Source: Dacryopinax spathularia
Taxonomy: Eukaryota; Basidiomycota; Dacrymycetes; Dacrymycetales; Dacrymycetaceae
Reading direction: 5' to 3'
Assembly: GCA_037974965.1 (NCBI GenBank)
Contig: JBBPFI010000017.1
Span: 1-64,000 of the forward strand
DNA length: 64,000 nt
Made by a program: the position numbers and the translations under genes. Under the pieces are notes generated by a model, which worked only from the letters and a program-made list of their open reading frames with translations, was not told the origin of the DNA and did no database searches. This document shows, one piece after another, positions 23,486 through 34,707 of the stretch; the stretch's first letter is position 1; each line of letters starts with the position of its first letter.

Positions 23486-23539
23486 GTTGATCTTCTACCA
23501 TGGGCAATCAGCGGGGCATACCCAAACCCAAGACACTGG

Positions 23540-24665
23540 GTGCGCGTAACCTACCAGTCTGAGCCTGGTCCAAGGAAAGCGACTGTCAAAGAAGATGAAG
23601 AAGATTCAGAACCAGAGGATCCAGAAGAAGCACTTGAAGCACATGCTGAACGTCAACAGCGCCTTAACATGGAATCGGGTGAAGAATGGTTTGCACAAGA
23701 CCCGATGAATCTCAACTTCTACTCAATTGCACTTCACCGTACACGATTGTCAGAAGAGATGCGTCAAGGAATCAGCAATCTGTGTAGCAGCAAAGGGGTT
23801 CAAGTGCAAGGCATGGATTATGCAAAGGCATTCACATTGATTCGCAAAGTGCTTGAAGACAATTTGGAAGACCCGGTGCATCAATTGTTCATCTTTCTTG
23901 CAACCCTTTTGGCATGCATTCATCCTAACTATCACTATGAAAAACCAACTCCCGCTGCAAAGGCCAACTGCACGACACCCTTTCAGGTCCGCATCGAACA
24001 AAACCGGTTGGTCGTCAAAGATGACATGGAAAGTGCAGCCAAATGAAAGCGTCGCAAAGGTCAAACGAAAATTGGTCCTATCATTTCAATTTTTTTGCTC
24101 TATTGTGTTTATTGGCATCACAACATGGAGCATCTGATTCTCAAGAAAACCAAGGTGCCCTTGGATCACTTCAAAGAAAAGGTTCACTGTGAGTACAGTT
24201 GTTTATAGCAATGATACATGTCCACTGACACCTTTCATTACAGCAAACAAAGGCCTTAGCTTACATCTTTTCTGCAACCTTGGTCTTTATCAAGTAATTG
24301 GCACCGACACTCGCTTGCTCTCAGGTGGCTATCCTGAGGCAGGGAACTATCGATTCAAGTCCCGTGATGATCTAGTAGAGGATTGGTTGATGCTGCAGCG
24401 TCTTTGGTCTGCTGCGGACTATGCAAGAGTATTGGAAGAGCTACTGGGAACAAAGGAAATGCAACGGTACCAGGCACGAAACTTACGTCGACCGCCTCCA
24501 AGCTTGTTTTCAGCCACTGCTGTCACTTTGGCAGATACTCGTGAAGCCACAGCAGTTCCTTCGGGCTCATCAAAACGCAAACAATCCGAGGCAGAGCTCT
24601 TATCAAGGATTGCAGCTGAGAAGCAACGCAGGGGATTTGGGTCAACTGCAAACTCGGGGTGGTGA
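23540..24665 (+). pseudogene. Family S copy 2: C-terminal part of a gene-B-like protein
   Basis: This is nearly identical to 1-860 and extends further upstream. It encodes an acidic stretch (KEDEEDSEPEDPEEAL), then IALHRTRLSEEMRQGI with LEDPVHQLFIFLATLL. These align with the IPRQDISKEMSEGF and LNQYILFCTTILC parts of B-prime. An intron and a Lys/Arg-rich last exon follow. The 5' two-thirds expected from gene B are absent, so this is a shortened relic. It sits immediately behind the B-prime unit and shares its tail with the S copy lodged in gene B copy 1. Confidence 0.65.
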
Positions 24666-24925
24666 GTTGGATTAACGGTTTCTTGTCCAAGTACTACCTT
24701 CAACATGGTGTACTTCATACTGCTGCTTCAACAGTCAGCATAGCACATGTTCAACCAATATAGCAGGATACCTTCAGAAGATGGGCTGAAACAATATAGA
24801 TACATGCAGATAAAAAGGTTACCATGAGCTTCAAGTGTACCAAGTGGGGCAGTTCTGAAGCGAGAGTCACCAGTTGATGTGTTGGCTGATAGCACGATCG
24901 CCAGGGCAATTGACCTGGTTTATCT

Positions 24926-25112
24926 GGTGGGGTGGTTCGCGCCAGAACGACACCACCACCCCTTGGTGGGGCCGTTCGTGCCAGAACGACACCACCACCC
25001 CTTGGTGGGGCCGTTCGCGCCAGAACGACACCACTAGAATGCTGGAAGCCACTGCATAAACCCATACATTTATGCAAACCCAACCCAAACCCACTGTAAT
25101 ATACCTATAGAT
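24926..25112. repeat. 39-bp minisatellite (three units) and tail of S copy 2
   Basis: Three 39-bp units are followed by the 70-bp tail ending in CCTATAGAT at 25,112. Against the copy at 1121-1385 it is shorter by exactly two units (78 bp). Confidence 0.9.
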
Positions 25113-25203
25113 GATTGTACATGGTGGATGAAAAGGTAGACGCGCACAATCAGGGTTCACTTGGCTGAACTACTACTATTTATTACTACTGTGCGCTTCC
25201 ATG

Positions 25204-25389
25204 TCCTGGTGGTTCGTGCCAGAACGACACCACCACCCCTTGGTGGGGCCGTTCGCGCCAGAACGACACCACCACCCCTTGGTGGGGCCGTTTGCGCCAG
25301 AACGACACCACTAGAATGCTGGAAGCCACTGCATAAACCCATACATTTATGCAAACCCAACCCGAACCCACTGTAATATACCTATAGAT
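25204..25389. repeat. Tail-only S copy: minisatellite plus 3' tail
   Basis: About 2.7 minisatellite units plus the full tail ending in CCTATAGAT at 25,389, with no coding part upstream. It is separated from S copy 2 by about 90 bp of unrelated sequence. A constant 3' end with a variable 5' end is the pattern of 5'-truncated insertions, although a local duplication is also possible. Confidence 0.8.
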
Positions 25390-26243
25390 AGGCGATAGAA
25401 GCTCTTGCTGGGTGGCCATGGGTATTCAGTCATGATAAGGAGTCCAGGCTTTAGGGTCAAAAAAAGGTACGTCCCCTGACACCCCTGTAGGGTGCCCTTA
25501 TTTACCCTCTCTGGATACTACCCAATCTGGCTGTTCACCTGCAGTAACCTTGTTATTGTGGTGTGCCCTCACATGAGCCCATGCTTAATTGCAGGTCAGA
25601 CTGTAGATGCACAGTCGACCCTCCACACCTCGCTTAGCAGTGGTGTCTTCTAGTTCACCCTTGTTGCTCTCCAGATTCTGCCTTTGCGGCTCTGTTTCGG
25701 CGACAGGGCCATGAGTTTTCACTTGGATTTATGAAGCAGCACTATTCGAGTTTGTTGAAGCGAGTGCCGGGCACTCGTGGAAAGCGCGACAAGCCTGCCT
25801 ACTTGCTGGTCCTGCGACTCGGCAACGAGCGACTGGTTCACGGCACCAACCGGGCTTTACTGACAGCAGTCTGACCTGTTCGAGCTGTGTTTAGCACACT
25901 GGACTATCGGTCTGCCGTAGTCAACGTTCGACCTTGTCTTCTACAGTGGAAACCCTATTGGACTTCCGCCTTGCCTTCACACTTACCTCTGGAAAGTGAC
26001 CGAGCTCCACAGTTTTCCACTTGCGTCGAAGGCGGCAGGCCTCGCAATGATGGTCCTGCGGCGCTGCGCGTCCGTTAAGGTGAGTCTTTCATACAAACTA
26101 TTCTACAGGCATTCACAAGTAATCGTGAGCTCTCTGCTGGTGTATGTGTCGTATGTATCCTATGCCGCGCCGTACATGCGCATTTTGGTTCATCAATGTC
26201 CATGTTGTTCTCAAAACGTCTCCAGCATATTCGAATCACGCGC
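25390..26243. other. Boundary region between repeat block and host genes
   Basis: No gene is supported in these 850 bp. Around 25,479 the sequence CACCCCTGTAGGGTG is a small quasi-palindrome that shares CCCCTGTAGG with the right end of the B units. The last 200 bases are probably the 3' UTR of the DUF3292 gene. Confidence 0.4.
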
Positions 26244-29070
26244 TCACCACGCCTCCCACTTGTGCTTGACGAGCGCGATCAGTCGGTTGAAGAGCTCGTC
26301 TCGCCTCTTCATCGCGGTGAAGGTGTATGTCTTGCCTTTGGAATCGACGATCTCCAGACCGTCATACACCTCCCGTTCGTAAGCCCATCCGACCACGAGC
26401 TTGCCCTTCCAACCAAGCCCGCCAACCTTGCGCATCTCCTGGATGTCGGACAGGAGGATGGAGAACTCTGCCTGCCAATCTCCCGTCTCTTTGCTCCGTT
26501 TGCTGCCGGCTGGGATCCACGAGACGCAAGGTGTAGTAGCAGTAGTTGAGATGATAACATGGCCCTTCTTGCCGTGCACGCGGGCTTCGAAGACGCTCGG
26601 ACCGTCAACGAGATCGTCGCCGCCCGAAGGAGGTATAATCCCAAGGCGTTGTTTGGCGTGCTCACTACCCAGGCTCGCCTTCACGTGGTCGGCACCCATA
26701 ACGCCGCTCACGCCTGTCTTGGTAGCACCTTTAAGTAGACCTCCGATCTTGCTCATGACTTTGTGCTTCTTTTCAGTCTTGACACCTTTCCCGTGAGCGA
26801 CGTCCGGCGCTTCTTCAGGAGGGACGTTGCGCTCCACCTCGGCGTTCTGTAAGTCAGAAGGCAGATCTTCATGTTTGACAACTGGTGACGATGGTCGAGA
26901 AGGCGGAGCTTCCTTCGTAACGGGCGGAGGCGGCAGAGGCTGCTTGTTAGCCTCACCAATACGGAGGAGTGTAAGGGTGAGCTGAGCGTTGGTGGGAACA
27001 CCAACGAGCAAAGAGTTGCGCAAGTCGAGTGCCTTCTGCCAGTCGGGATAGTGCGTGTTCAGGTAGTTCAGTCCACGGTCGATCAAGGGTTGGCCAAAGA
27101 ACCCGAAGCCGACGCCAGCACCAATTCCCTTGTTCAACATCTCGTTGTTAAGCAGTGCGGTCAAGATGATGATAGGAGCGACGACGCCGGCCAGCTTATA
27201 TCGCGGGAGGTGATTGAACGGCGGAGTTGGTGAAAGAGCATTGGCGAGCATCTCCCACGTATCCGCAACGGCGGTCAGGGCGCGCATGGCCGGTCGAGCC
27301 TTCGTCCAGATAGCAACTTCCATTGGCTGCTTCGTCTTATCCTTATCTCGTTCCTGACCGTCACCACCGGCGGTCTGCTTAGCGTCCAGTGCGGTTGTAC
27401 CCAGGTTCGACGGGTCAGGGAGGGTCTTGTCGATAGCCTGGTTGGACGGATGTTTGCCTTCTACTGCATCACCGTCCGGATGCTTGCCAAGCGCGGTGCC
27501 CACTGCAAGGCTCGCGAACCCGTTGACAAAGTTGGTGGCTTCCTGCTCTGCAGCCTCGCCTTGATGGTTCTCCGGCGCACCGGTGAGGGTGTCGTCGGTA
27601 GCAAGGGTGCCTGCGCGTGGCGTCTGGAGGTTGCCCGTTTTGGTGCTCACCAGTGCGAGCGGAGCCGGCGGGAAAAGCGCTGTCCGAGCCGGCGGGAACA
27701 GAATGAGCACCAATATAAGCGTGAAGATCGTCGGAAGGATCATATCCGTCCACCAGGCCACAACGTATACCGCGAGCCATATACCGGTTCGGCGCGGCTC
27801 ATTCCAGCTTCGGAGGCGCATGATGTGCTTCACGAAGGCCATGGTAGAGATGATAACGGAGACGTAGAAGCGCTCGAGGTTAGCGCGCAGCTTGTCCGGC
27901 GAGAACTCTTCTTCCTCGGCGACTTGCAAATCCAGTGGGCCAACGATCTTTTCATCGGGGACTGCCTTAACATGGTACATTTGCTGAGGGATCATTAGCC
28001 TTTCACTCTCTGCGTTCAGGAATGTGATGACCGACCTTGTCAAAGCGTCGAATCAGCATCCATAACGTATCGTTCGTCACGCCGCCGATGACAGGCGAAG
28101 GGATGTCATCGGGGTGCTCATTCCAGCCTAGATCGACGATGCCAGGATCGTGCGCCGTCTTTTGGCTGACTTCAGCGGTCATCGTAACGGTCCCAGCCTC
28201 GGCGAGCCCATCCAAATGATCCGGCACCTTCGCTTTGACCTCAGCAGGTGGAACGTGCTCGGATGGCCTGTCGTCCCGGTCCGCGGGATGATCCTTCACA
28301 TTACCCATCTCGTCCTTGAACTCCGGTGCAACGAGGGGTGCCAGTGCGTCTTTCGGTGGCGGAGCAGGAGGAGTGAGACGGGGGACGGGACGAGCGGACG
28401 CTCCGAGGGACGGCTCCTCCCTCAACTCAGACGCAGGCGGAGTCGAAATTTGAGGGTTGAGAGGCCCAGCAGCGCCAGCCGTCGTGCTCAGCCTGTTCCA
28501 CGGGCTTCCAGTAGGCGACGTAGCCGTATTGAGGGGCGAGTCAACGGCGCGGGGGTCGTGGGTGGCGGCGGCTTGCTCTTTGTGGGGCTCCGGGAAGGGC
28601 TCCAGGCGGTTGTAGTGCGTGGGAGGGTTGGTGACCGGGTCGGCGAGGTTCGGGTCAGGAGGTGCAGACTGTTGCGGGTTGTCGTTTGGATTGTGGACAC
28701 GATCGCTCGTGGTCGTCGCAGTCGCGTCGTTGGTCGTTGATGGAGAAGGAACGTGTGAAGGTGCAGGCCCAGCAGCAGACATAGGCGGCGACACCTTTGT
28801 CCAATCACTCTCCTCCGCTCCCTGAGCCTGTCCTCCTGCATCCCCTCCATTCAAGCTTCCTGCACCAACGACTCCAACTTGCTCCGATCTCTCCGCCCCT
28901 GCTTTAGGAGGCAGCGTGTCCTGCGTCGGTGCATCCTGCCCTCGCAGATCCAGAGCGGGTCGATCGGTGTCGTCCCTCAACGGTGCTTTCGGTGCTGGGA
29001 CTGCGTGTGCGGGTGATGATTCGCCTGCGTCGTTCCCTACCACTGCGCCTAGCATGCCTAGGGAAGTCAT
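26244..29070 (-). CDS. DUF3292-family membrane protein
   Basis: Two exons, 28036-29070 and 27984 upstream-flanked 26244-27983, are joined across a 52-nt intron (27984-28035) with a GCTAATG branch point, giving 924 aa. The junction restores the family signature LWMLIRRFDK-QMYHVKAVPDEK. The N-terminal 340 residues are Pro/Ser/Thr-rich and probably disordered. A hydrophobic pair of segments follows near WWTDMILPTIFTLILVLIL, then an amphipathic linker. The C-terminal domain carries GKKGHVIISTTATTPCVSWI and MKRRDELFNRLIALVKHKW, a GRAM/PH-like C-terminus typical of fungal DUF3292 proteins. Biochemical function is unknown; membrane or lipid association is inferred from the hydrophobic segment and the GRAM-like end. 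Confidence 0.8.
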
Positions 29071-29915
29071 CCTAGCGGTCTAGCCGTGTTTGCTGATTGT
29101 TTGCGTCTAGTCAATCCAGTAGGAGTACGATGAAGGTGAACGCCAGAGCAAGCGCGGTTGTAGAAGTTCGTGTTGCAGAGATAGGGCCGGCTCCTAGCTA
29201 CCCCCAAGCCATATTCGATGGTTCCTCTCTCTGCTCCGTGTGCTGTAATGAGCCAAAGGGACGGAAGTGACGCAGATTGGAACGGCGCAGACGGAAGGTG
29301 ACGCATGTGGCGCATCTCCGCACTCAGATCGACGGAGGGAGTGCGAGGCAGCGCATGCACGTGATTGTCATCAGTATAGCCACCAACCTGTGATTGTTGG
29401 GAAGACACCGTGGGAACCCGTGTTCGTCGTCCTTCACCGAGTCATTTTTCGTCACCAGCACCCTAGCTTCTTGCGCCTTGTTCACACCTCCGCTTTCCCA
29501 TCATTCAGCGGAACGATTGACCGGTATACAGTATGGAGGGCCGCTTGAATATCCAATACAGGCTGATGCAAGGACATGGATTCGCACAAGGGTATGAGAC
29601 TGTAGTGAACAAAGCTACATATGTCTGGCTACCCACATTGCTCGGACAGAAGACGAATGATCGGCACACTGCTTGCATTTGACAGTCCCAAGTCTGGGCC
29701 GCAGGGGTATGTACATCTCCCCTTAGTTCCTCCTTTACTCTGAAACCTTTGAGGCTGCTAGAACATCCGTGGAGAAACGCTAGCAGACAATGCTGGGAAT
29801 CAATGGGCAAGGACGGTGGTGACTCGGTATACAATGGAAGAGACACGTAGAAGACTGAACATTGTCAGCTACGCAGCAACAAGGGCCGATGGAAACAAAC
29901 AGGGAAGACGCAGCC
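29071..29915. other. Intergenic region without a supported gene
   Basis: This 845-bp stretch holds the promoter of the DUF3292 gene and the 3' flank of the next minus-strand gene. Short ORFs on both strands show no family resemblance or splice-linked continuity. Confidence 0.5.
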
Positions 29916-31918
29916 CTAGTCGTGAACCGTAGGTTCGAAAAAAAGGACAGCTCTGGGAAATTCGGTCTTGATGACGTTGTTCCAGAGCCACTCCATAGGA
30001 GTGCCATAGGTAATCTCAGATGAATGAGGAGGCCCAGCAGCACCGGTCAGCAGGGCGACAAAGTCGTTGTTAGTGCCGACGATGGCGGATCCAGAGTCCC
30101 CACCTCGAGAAAACGGACCCGACTCGCTGTCACAGGGTAGGACTGACGTTTCGAACGAATCAAAGTGGCCCATGAGTCCATAACGGCGTTGGAAAGACTT
30201 GAATCTGTTGAGACGTCCTACGGTCGTCTTGGTAGTGGGGCCACGTTTGATTACGAACCGAGTAGGGTCCCCATCTGCATCTTTGCTATTCAGGTCCCCG
30301 AAGTTATCCAGACCAAGGATTGACTGGAGCGTATACAGGCGGTCATGAGGGTAGTCGAACTGGGAGGGGACGTCCTCTCGAGGAGACAAGAGACTCATCA
30401 AAGCGCCTGGCTCGATTTCCGTTCCTAGAGAACAACAGTTTGCTCACCAGATTCAGGACGACATAGAAGAACGCACCAAGGTCGATCCCATTGCCCCTGA
30501 AATTTGGAAGGAATTTGCGCTTCTTGAGCTTGATAACGCAAACATCCTTCGTATAGCCGTGCGGAGGGTTCATGCCGGTGATAGGCGGCGACCAGACCAC
30601 GTGCCCGATGACGCGGTCATTGACATTGGCCCAATCCTTCCTTAACAGTGCATAGAACTTCCTCAACTCTTCGATCTCTACCTCCGTCTCTGTAAGCAGC
30701 TGTTCGAGCTTTGCTAGGTCCAATGCTGCCTGGGCGATCTCAGCAGCCCTTGCCCGGTTGAAGTTGACTTGCTTATGTAGGACAATGACGGTATTGCTTA
30801 ACGTCCCGATGCGTGCCTGAACAAACACAAGGAGGTCATTGAACGCAGCTTCGCCCATCAAGACAACCTTCTTTTTCGGCACCGCTGTCAAGATATAGTC
30901 AGAACTCTGCTCGTCGCCTAGGAAAGGAGATCAAAGACGTAAACGCACAGGGTTCGAGTCTGTACAGGTCATTGCCCTCATCGTCGGGAAACAGGACGTG
31001 GCGAGCGGTGACCCCGTACAGCTCGTTGCCGACTCTGAAGTAGAATCCCAGCGACCCTTGCATGTGCAATGTCTTCAGCCCAGCAATGGGCAGGCTGAGC
31101 GGCGTCGTCAACCAGTCGAGAGCGTGTTTGAGAGGATGAACGCTGTTGACTGGCGCATAGAGAATGGGACCAGAAAGAGGATGGACAGTGGACTCTCGGA
31201 AGGCCACCTCGAGATCGTCGACACCGTGTTCCTCCAACACTTTCAGAATCTCCATCGCGGAAACATGGGCAACCTCGCTGGTGGTGCTGTCGGGCACGAC
31301 CCCAATCCAGACGGTGCTAGGGGTGATGACAACCTGGGTATCACCGCTTTCGAGCTCCTCCTTCCAGCCAAATCGAACGAGGTCGATGGATGTGATCTTG
31401 ACACCGTGATTGTCGAGGACTTCAACCAACTTGAAAAGAACGTCACTTTGCAGTTCAACCCTACCGTAGGATAGCCGCTAACCTTGTGAAGAATCGTATC
31501 CCAAAGGTTATTGTCCTCCAGCCTCTTGTGTTTGTGTACTGTGAGGAGTTGCATGGAGCGAATATCTTGAGTGGGTCCGGATGGTGGCAAAAACACATCC
31601 TTCGAAGTTCGGAAAATGAGCTTTGGACCAAGCTTGCGCCTACCGCGAAGACCGTAATAGTAGAGATAGGCTTCCATCTGCGCGCCATCATGGCTGTCAG
31701 AGTCGGACCCGGTCGAGCTGAGAGTGTCGTCCCAGAGTTCAGCAGATCCGTGCGAGGGCCCGCCGACTGAGCGGGACGATACGATCTTTGCGAGAGCGAT
31801 GCACTTCCGACTGAAGGCCTCGGAGTACACATAGGTATCCCAATCAACACCTGCAAGGTAGGTAAGCATCGGAAGACGGCCCACAGAACAGAAGCGACTT
31901 ACCTGAGTTATAGGACAT
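29916..31918 (-). CDS. Trypsin-fold protein of a basidiomycete family (GDSGS)
   Basis: Five exons, 31903-31918, 31483-31850, 30949-31429, 30477-30917 and 29916-30424, give 604 aa. The 16-nt first exon sets the start MSYNSG-VDWDTYVY. An N-terminal domain contains PKLIFRTS and ITSIDLVRFGW with a PSTVWIGVVP strand. The serine-protease-like fold follows, with the catalytic-His motif YGVTARHVLF (about residue 270) and the Ser motif GGDSGSAIVG near the end, then LLTGAAGPPHSSEITYGTP. Between them lies a coiled-coil-like insert (LEQLLTETEVEIEELRKF). This architecture is common in Agaricomycotina, usually as uncharacterised multicopy genes. No signal peptide is evident, so it is probably intracellular. 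The third intron would be only 31 nt, unusually short; that junction is the least certain. Confidence 0.75.
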
Positions 31919-32480
31919 GTGGAGGCGAAAGAGTATGAAGACACGATGTTGGCACTGTTGAGCTAGGCTGCGTTGACTCACAGCAAGTCGTCATCTAAGG
32001 GCCGTTGCCTCCATGGGTCACGGGTGGTGTCTCCAGTTGTAAGTGAACCTTGATCGCATGCGCAGGCGAGATTGTCCCGTCCGAGGCGCTGAGGAGCGGG
32101 CGGAGCGTCGACCGCAGTCAATTTCCTACTGGAAACGTCTCTAAGAGAGCGCCGACTGTGCTGTTTCGTCCTGACCGTTCGAGGGTAGGCGGAAGGGGTG
32201 AATTCGCAGCATGCTATCAAGGGTCGCCGCTGTCAAAAGTGTGACGTATTGCGTCACGTGCACCAGTGTGACCGCGTGGACGAAGTGAGCTGCCGATGGG
32301 CCACGCATCCACCGACGGTGCGCTCGTCGTTCGCAGCCTGTCAAAAGTCAGTCTGCGCACGAACCCTTTCCATCCCTATTTCAACGACGACGATGAGCGC
32401 AGGGTCGACGATGACCACCACTTCTCTCCTCTGCCTCTCAACCTGCTCATACCATTCTGGCATTAGCTAAGTCGCGAACC
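31919..32480. promoter_or_regulatory. Divergent promoter region
   Basis: These 562 bp lie between the start codons of the trypsin-fold gene (minus) and the glycosyltransferase (plus). No ORF is supported. CT-rich stretches before 32,481 resemble a fungal 5' leader. Confidence 0.5.
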
Positions 32481-33767
32481 ATGAAAGTACTCATCTCGAC
32501 AATGCCCGCAACGGGGCACGTCCACCCGTTCATACCACTGGCCACCGAGCTAGTCAGAGAAGGACACGAAGTCCTGTGGCATACAGGCGAGAAGTATCGA
32601 GCCAAGGTCGAAGCCACTGGGGCGCGTTTCGCCGCATTCGACAAGACACCAGACCTCGAGCAAATCCCCGTGGTTCCCGACCCAGGAGCGAGTGGGATGC
32701 AAGCGGGAGTGTCGGTCATGCGCCGCCTATTTGTCGACCGTATGGCCGGACAAGTGGAGGACTACCGCGCTCTCCTGCAGTCATTCCCCGCCGACGTGCT
32801 CGTGGTGGATATGTGCAGCCTCGGCGCGCTCGCCCTGCAAGACTATGGCGGTCCCGTCTACGCCACACTCGGTATCAACCCCCTCTCAACGTTCGACCCG
32901 GAGATCCCGCCGTTCGGCGTGGGCGGACCACCCGCCACGAGCTGGTTCGGCCAGTTGAAGAACTCCATCGCTCACTGGATGGCCCGCTGGCTGTTCATGC
33001 CCAAGTGCACTAAGCTGGTGAACGACGCCCGTGTCGAGATGGGACTCAAGCCGTACGGTCCGGAGAAGGAGTTCCAGAACCTGCTGAGGAGCGAATTTCT
33101 GCACATCATGCCGACTACGATGGCGTTCGAGTACCCGAGACGGAACATGCCGCGCCAAGTGCACTTTGTTGGACCGCTTATCCCTGCTCCGCCTAAGGAC
33201 TTCGAGTACCCTGCTTGGTGGAGCGAGCTGGAGCAGCATAAGGGGAAGGTGGTGCATGTGACCCAGGGGAGTTATGCCATCGACGAAGCGAATCTGATCC
33301 GACCGACCATCGCGGCGCTCGGGAAGGAGGACGTTCTCTTGGTCGTCACCTCCCCGAACGCGAGCACAGCTCTCACCAACCGGCCGCCGAATGTACGCGT
33401 TGCCAATTTCATCCCGCATCCGTTGCTGCTGCCGCATGTTGACTGTATGGTCACTAATGCTGGGTACAACGGCGTACTCACAGCGCTCGCCTTTGGTGTT
33501 CCTATGGTCTGTGCAGGAAGAACGGAGGACAAAGCCGACGTGAGTGGCCGTGTGGAATGGGCTGGAGCTGGGATCGACTTGAAGACAGACAAGCCCAGCG
33601 AGAAGCAGATCCGCGAGGCGGTTCGCCGTGTACTGCGTGAGGCGAACTTCAAGAACGGAGCCAGGAGGGTGAAGGAGGATTTTGCAAAGCACGAGAGTGC
33701 GAAGGAGGCTTGTGCACTGTTGCAGAAATTGGCAGAGACGAAGGCGCCTGTGATCCGAGATGCGTAG
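32481..33767 (+). CDS. GT1 (UGT/MGT-type) glycosyltransferase
   Basis: A single open exon of 428 aa. The N-terminus MKVLISTMPATGHVHPFIPLA is the first Rossmann strand and acceptor-site His (GHVHP) of GT-B fold family 1 enzymes. The C-terminal half has HVTQGS (about 255), the donor-loop region VRVANFIPHPLLLPHVD and the signature TNAGYNGVLTALAFGVPMVC with GRTEDKADVSGRVEW. Length and motifs match the soluble bacterial MGT/YjiC-like subgroup rather than sterol glucosyltransferases; there is no signal peptide or membrane segment. It should transfer a sugar from a nucleotide-sugar to a small lipophilic acceptor, which cannot be told from sequence. Absence of introns in an intron-rich neighbourhood is notable and could reflect horizontal origin or retroposition. 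Confidence 0.88.
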   Translation: MKVLISTMPATGHVHPFIPLATELVREGHEVLWHTGEKYRAKVEATGARFAAFDKTPDLEQIPVVPDPGASGMQAGVSVMRRLFVDRMAGQVEDYRALLQSFPADVLVVDMCSLGALALQDYGGPVYATLGINPLSTFDPEIPPFGVGGPPATSWFGQLKNSIAHWMARWLFMPKCTKLVNDARVEMGLKPYGPEKEFQNLLRSEFLHIMPTTMAFEYPRRNMPRQVHFVGPLIPAPPKDFEYPAWWSELEQHKGKVVHVTQGSYAIDEANLIRPTIAALGKEDVLLVVTSPNASTALTNRPPNVRVANFIPHPLLLPHVDCMVTNAGYNGVLTALAFGVPMVCAGRTEDKADVSGRVEWAGAGIDLKTDKPSEKQIREAVRRVLREANFKNGARRVKEDFAKHESAKEACALLQKLAETKAPVIRDA

Positions 33768-33893
33768 ATCGTAATGATATTGATGTTACTCGGCACAACA
33801 CCGTTATTCATGGCCTATGCAATACAGGTAGATGCGATGAAAGCGGCGCACAATTTGCGCGTGGCCCCGGGATACAACACGATTGCACCTCGT

Positions 33894-34707
33894 TCATGTA
33901 CTCTTCTGTGCCGCATCCTCAGGCTTTATCTCCCTCTCCATCAGCCAAGCGTCCCGCGGCTCGATCTTCTTGTAGTAGTCCTTGATCTCCGAAACGACCT
34001 TGAACCCTTCGCGCTCGTAGAATTTCCGCGCTTCTGCGTTGGAGACCTGAACATGTACGTAAACGTGAGAGATCTTGGGCGATTTGTGTTTTGCGGCGGC
34101 GTGGAGGACGAGTTGCAACATTTGCTTGCCGATCGTGAGAGATCGGTATGCCTAGACAAGTACGCCGGTGAGCAGATGACGAGAGTGTACGAGCAGCAGA
34201 CGTACAGCAAGGACCGCCATCGTTGCTATGTATAACCTGGCCGTATCCGACCCCGGTGTCTTGTCAAACCGGCAGACCACGCATGCAACCGGGATATCAT
34301 TGTAGTATACTGAACACCGAAGATTAGCCACATCTACCACATGCAGACAGCAACTTGATGCGCACCTAGTCGGTTGAACTCCTCCAGATCAGCTGCAAGC
34401 GACTCGTCTGCATGAGCCACCGCGTCAGCCAAGAGACGCGGCCATCAATACGTCAGAGGGAGGATAACGCACCATAGAACTTTGACGAGTACGATATGGG
34501 AAATACGACCTGGTTTATGCGCTTCACGGTACCGACGTTGTTCTTCGTGAGAGGCGCTGAGGTGATGCGGGCCGGTGGTGGCTTCTTCCAGTCTGCCTTT
34601 CGCGGTATCCGTTCGATTGGGATGGCGTCAGCTGCTGGTGTCGGTGAGACGTGCTGTGTGAGGGTGTCCGAGGTCATCATTGTTGCCGATTGGTATAAGT
34701 ATGACAA
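33894..34707 (-). CDS. NAA50: NAA50-like N-alpha-acetyltransferase (GNAT)
   Basis: Four exons, 34473-34707, 34366-34407, 34206-34309 and 33894-34151, give 212 aa. After about 50 residues comes LTKNNVGTVKRINQVVFP with ISYSSKFY, the typical NAA50/San start of the GNAT domain. VYYNDIPVACVVCRFD (strand 3), LYIATMAVLA and AYRSLTIGKQMLQLVL (acetyl-CoA loop), HVYVHVQVSN and AEARKFYEREGFKVV follow. The first glycine of the usual Q/R-x-x-G-x-G loop is a threonine here (RSLTIGK). The family acetylates N-terminal Met followed by a hydrophobic residue and supports sister-chromatid cohesion as part of NatE. The exon junctions restore the family alignment without gaps. Confidence 0.85.

Noticed and set aside
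30940-30965. GGTTCGAGTC resembling a tRNA T-loop
   Set aside because: No matching acceptor or anticodon stems nearby, and it lies within an exon-intron border of the trypsin-fold gene.
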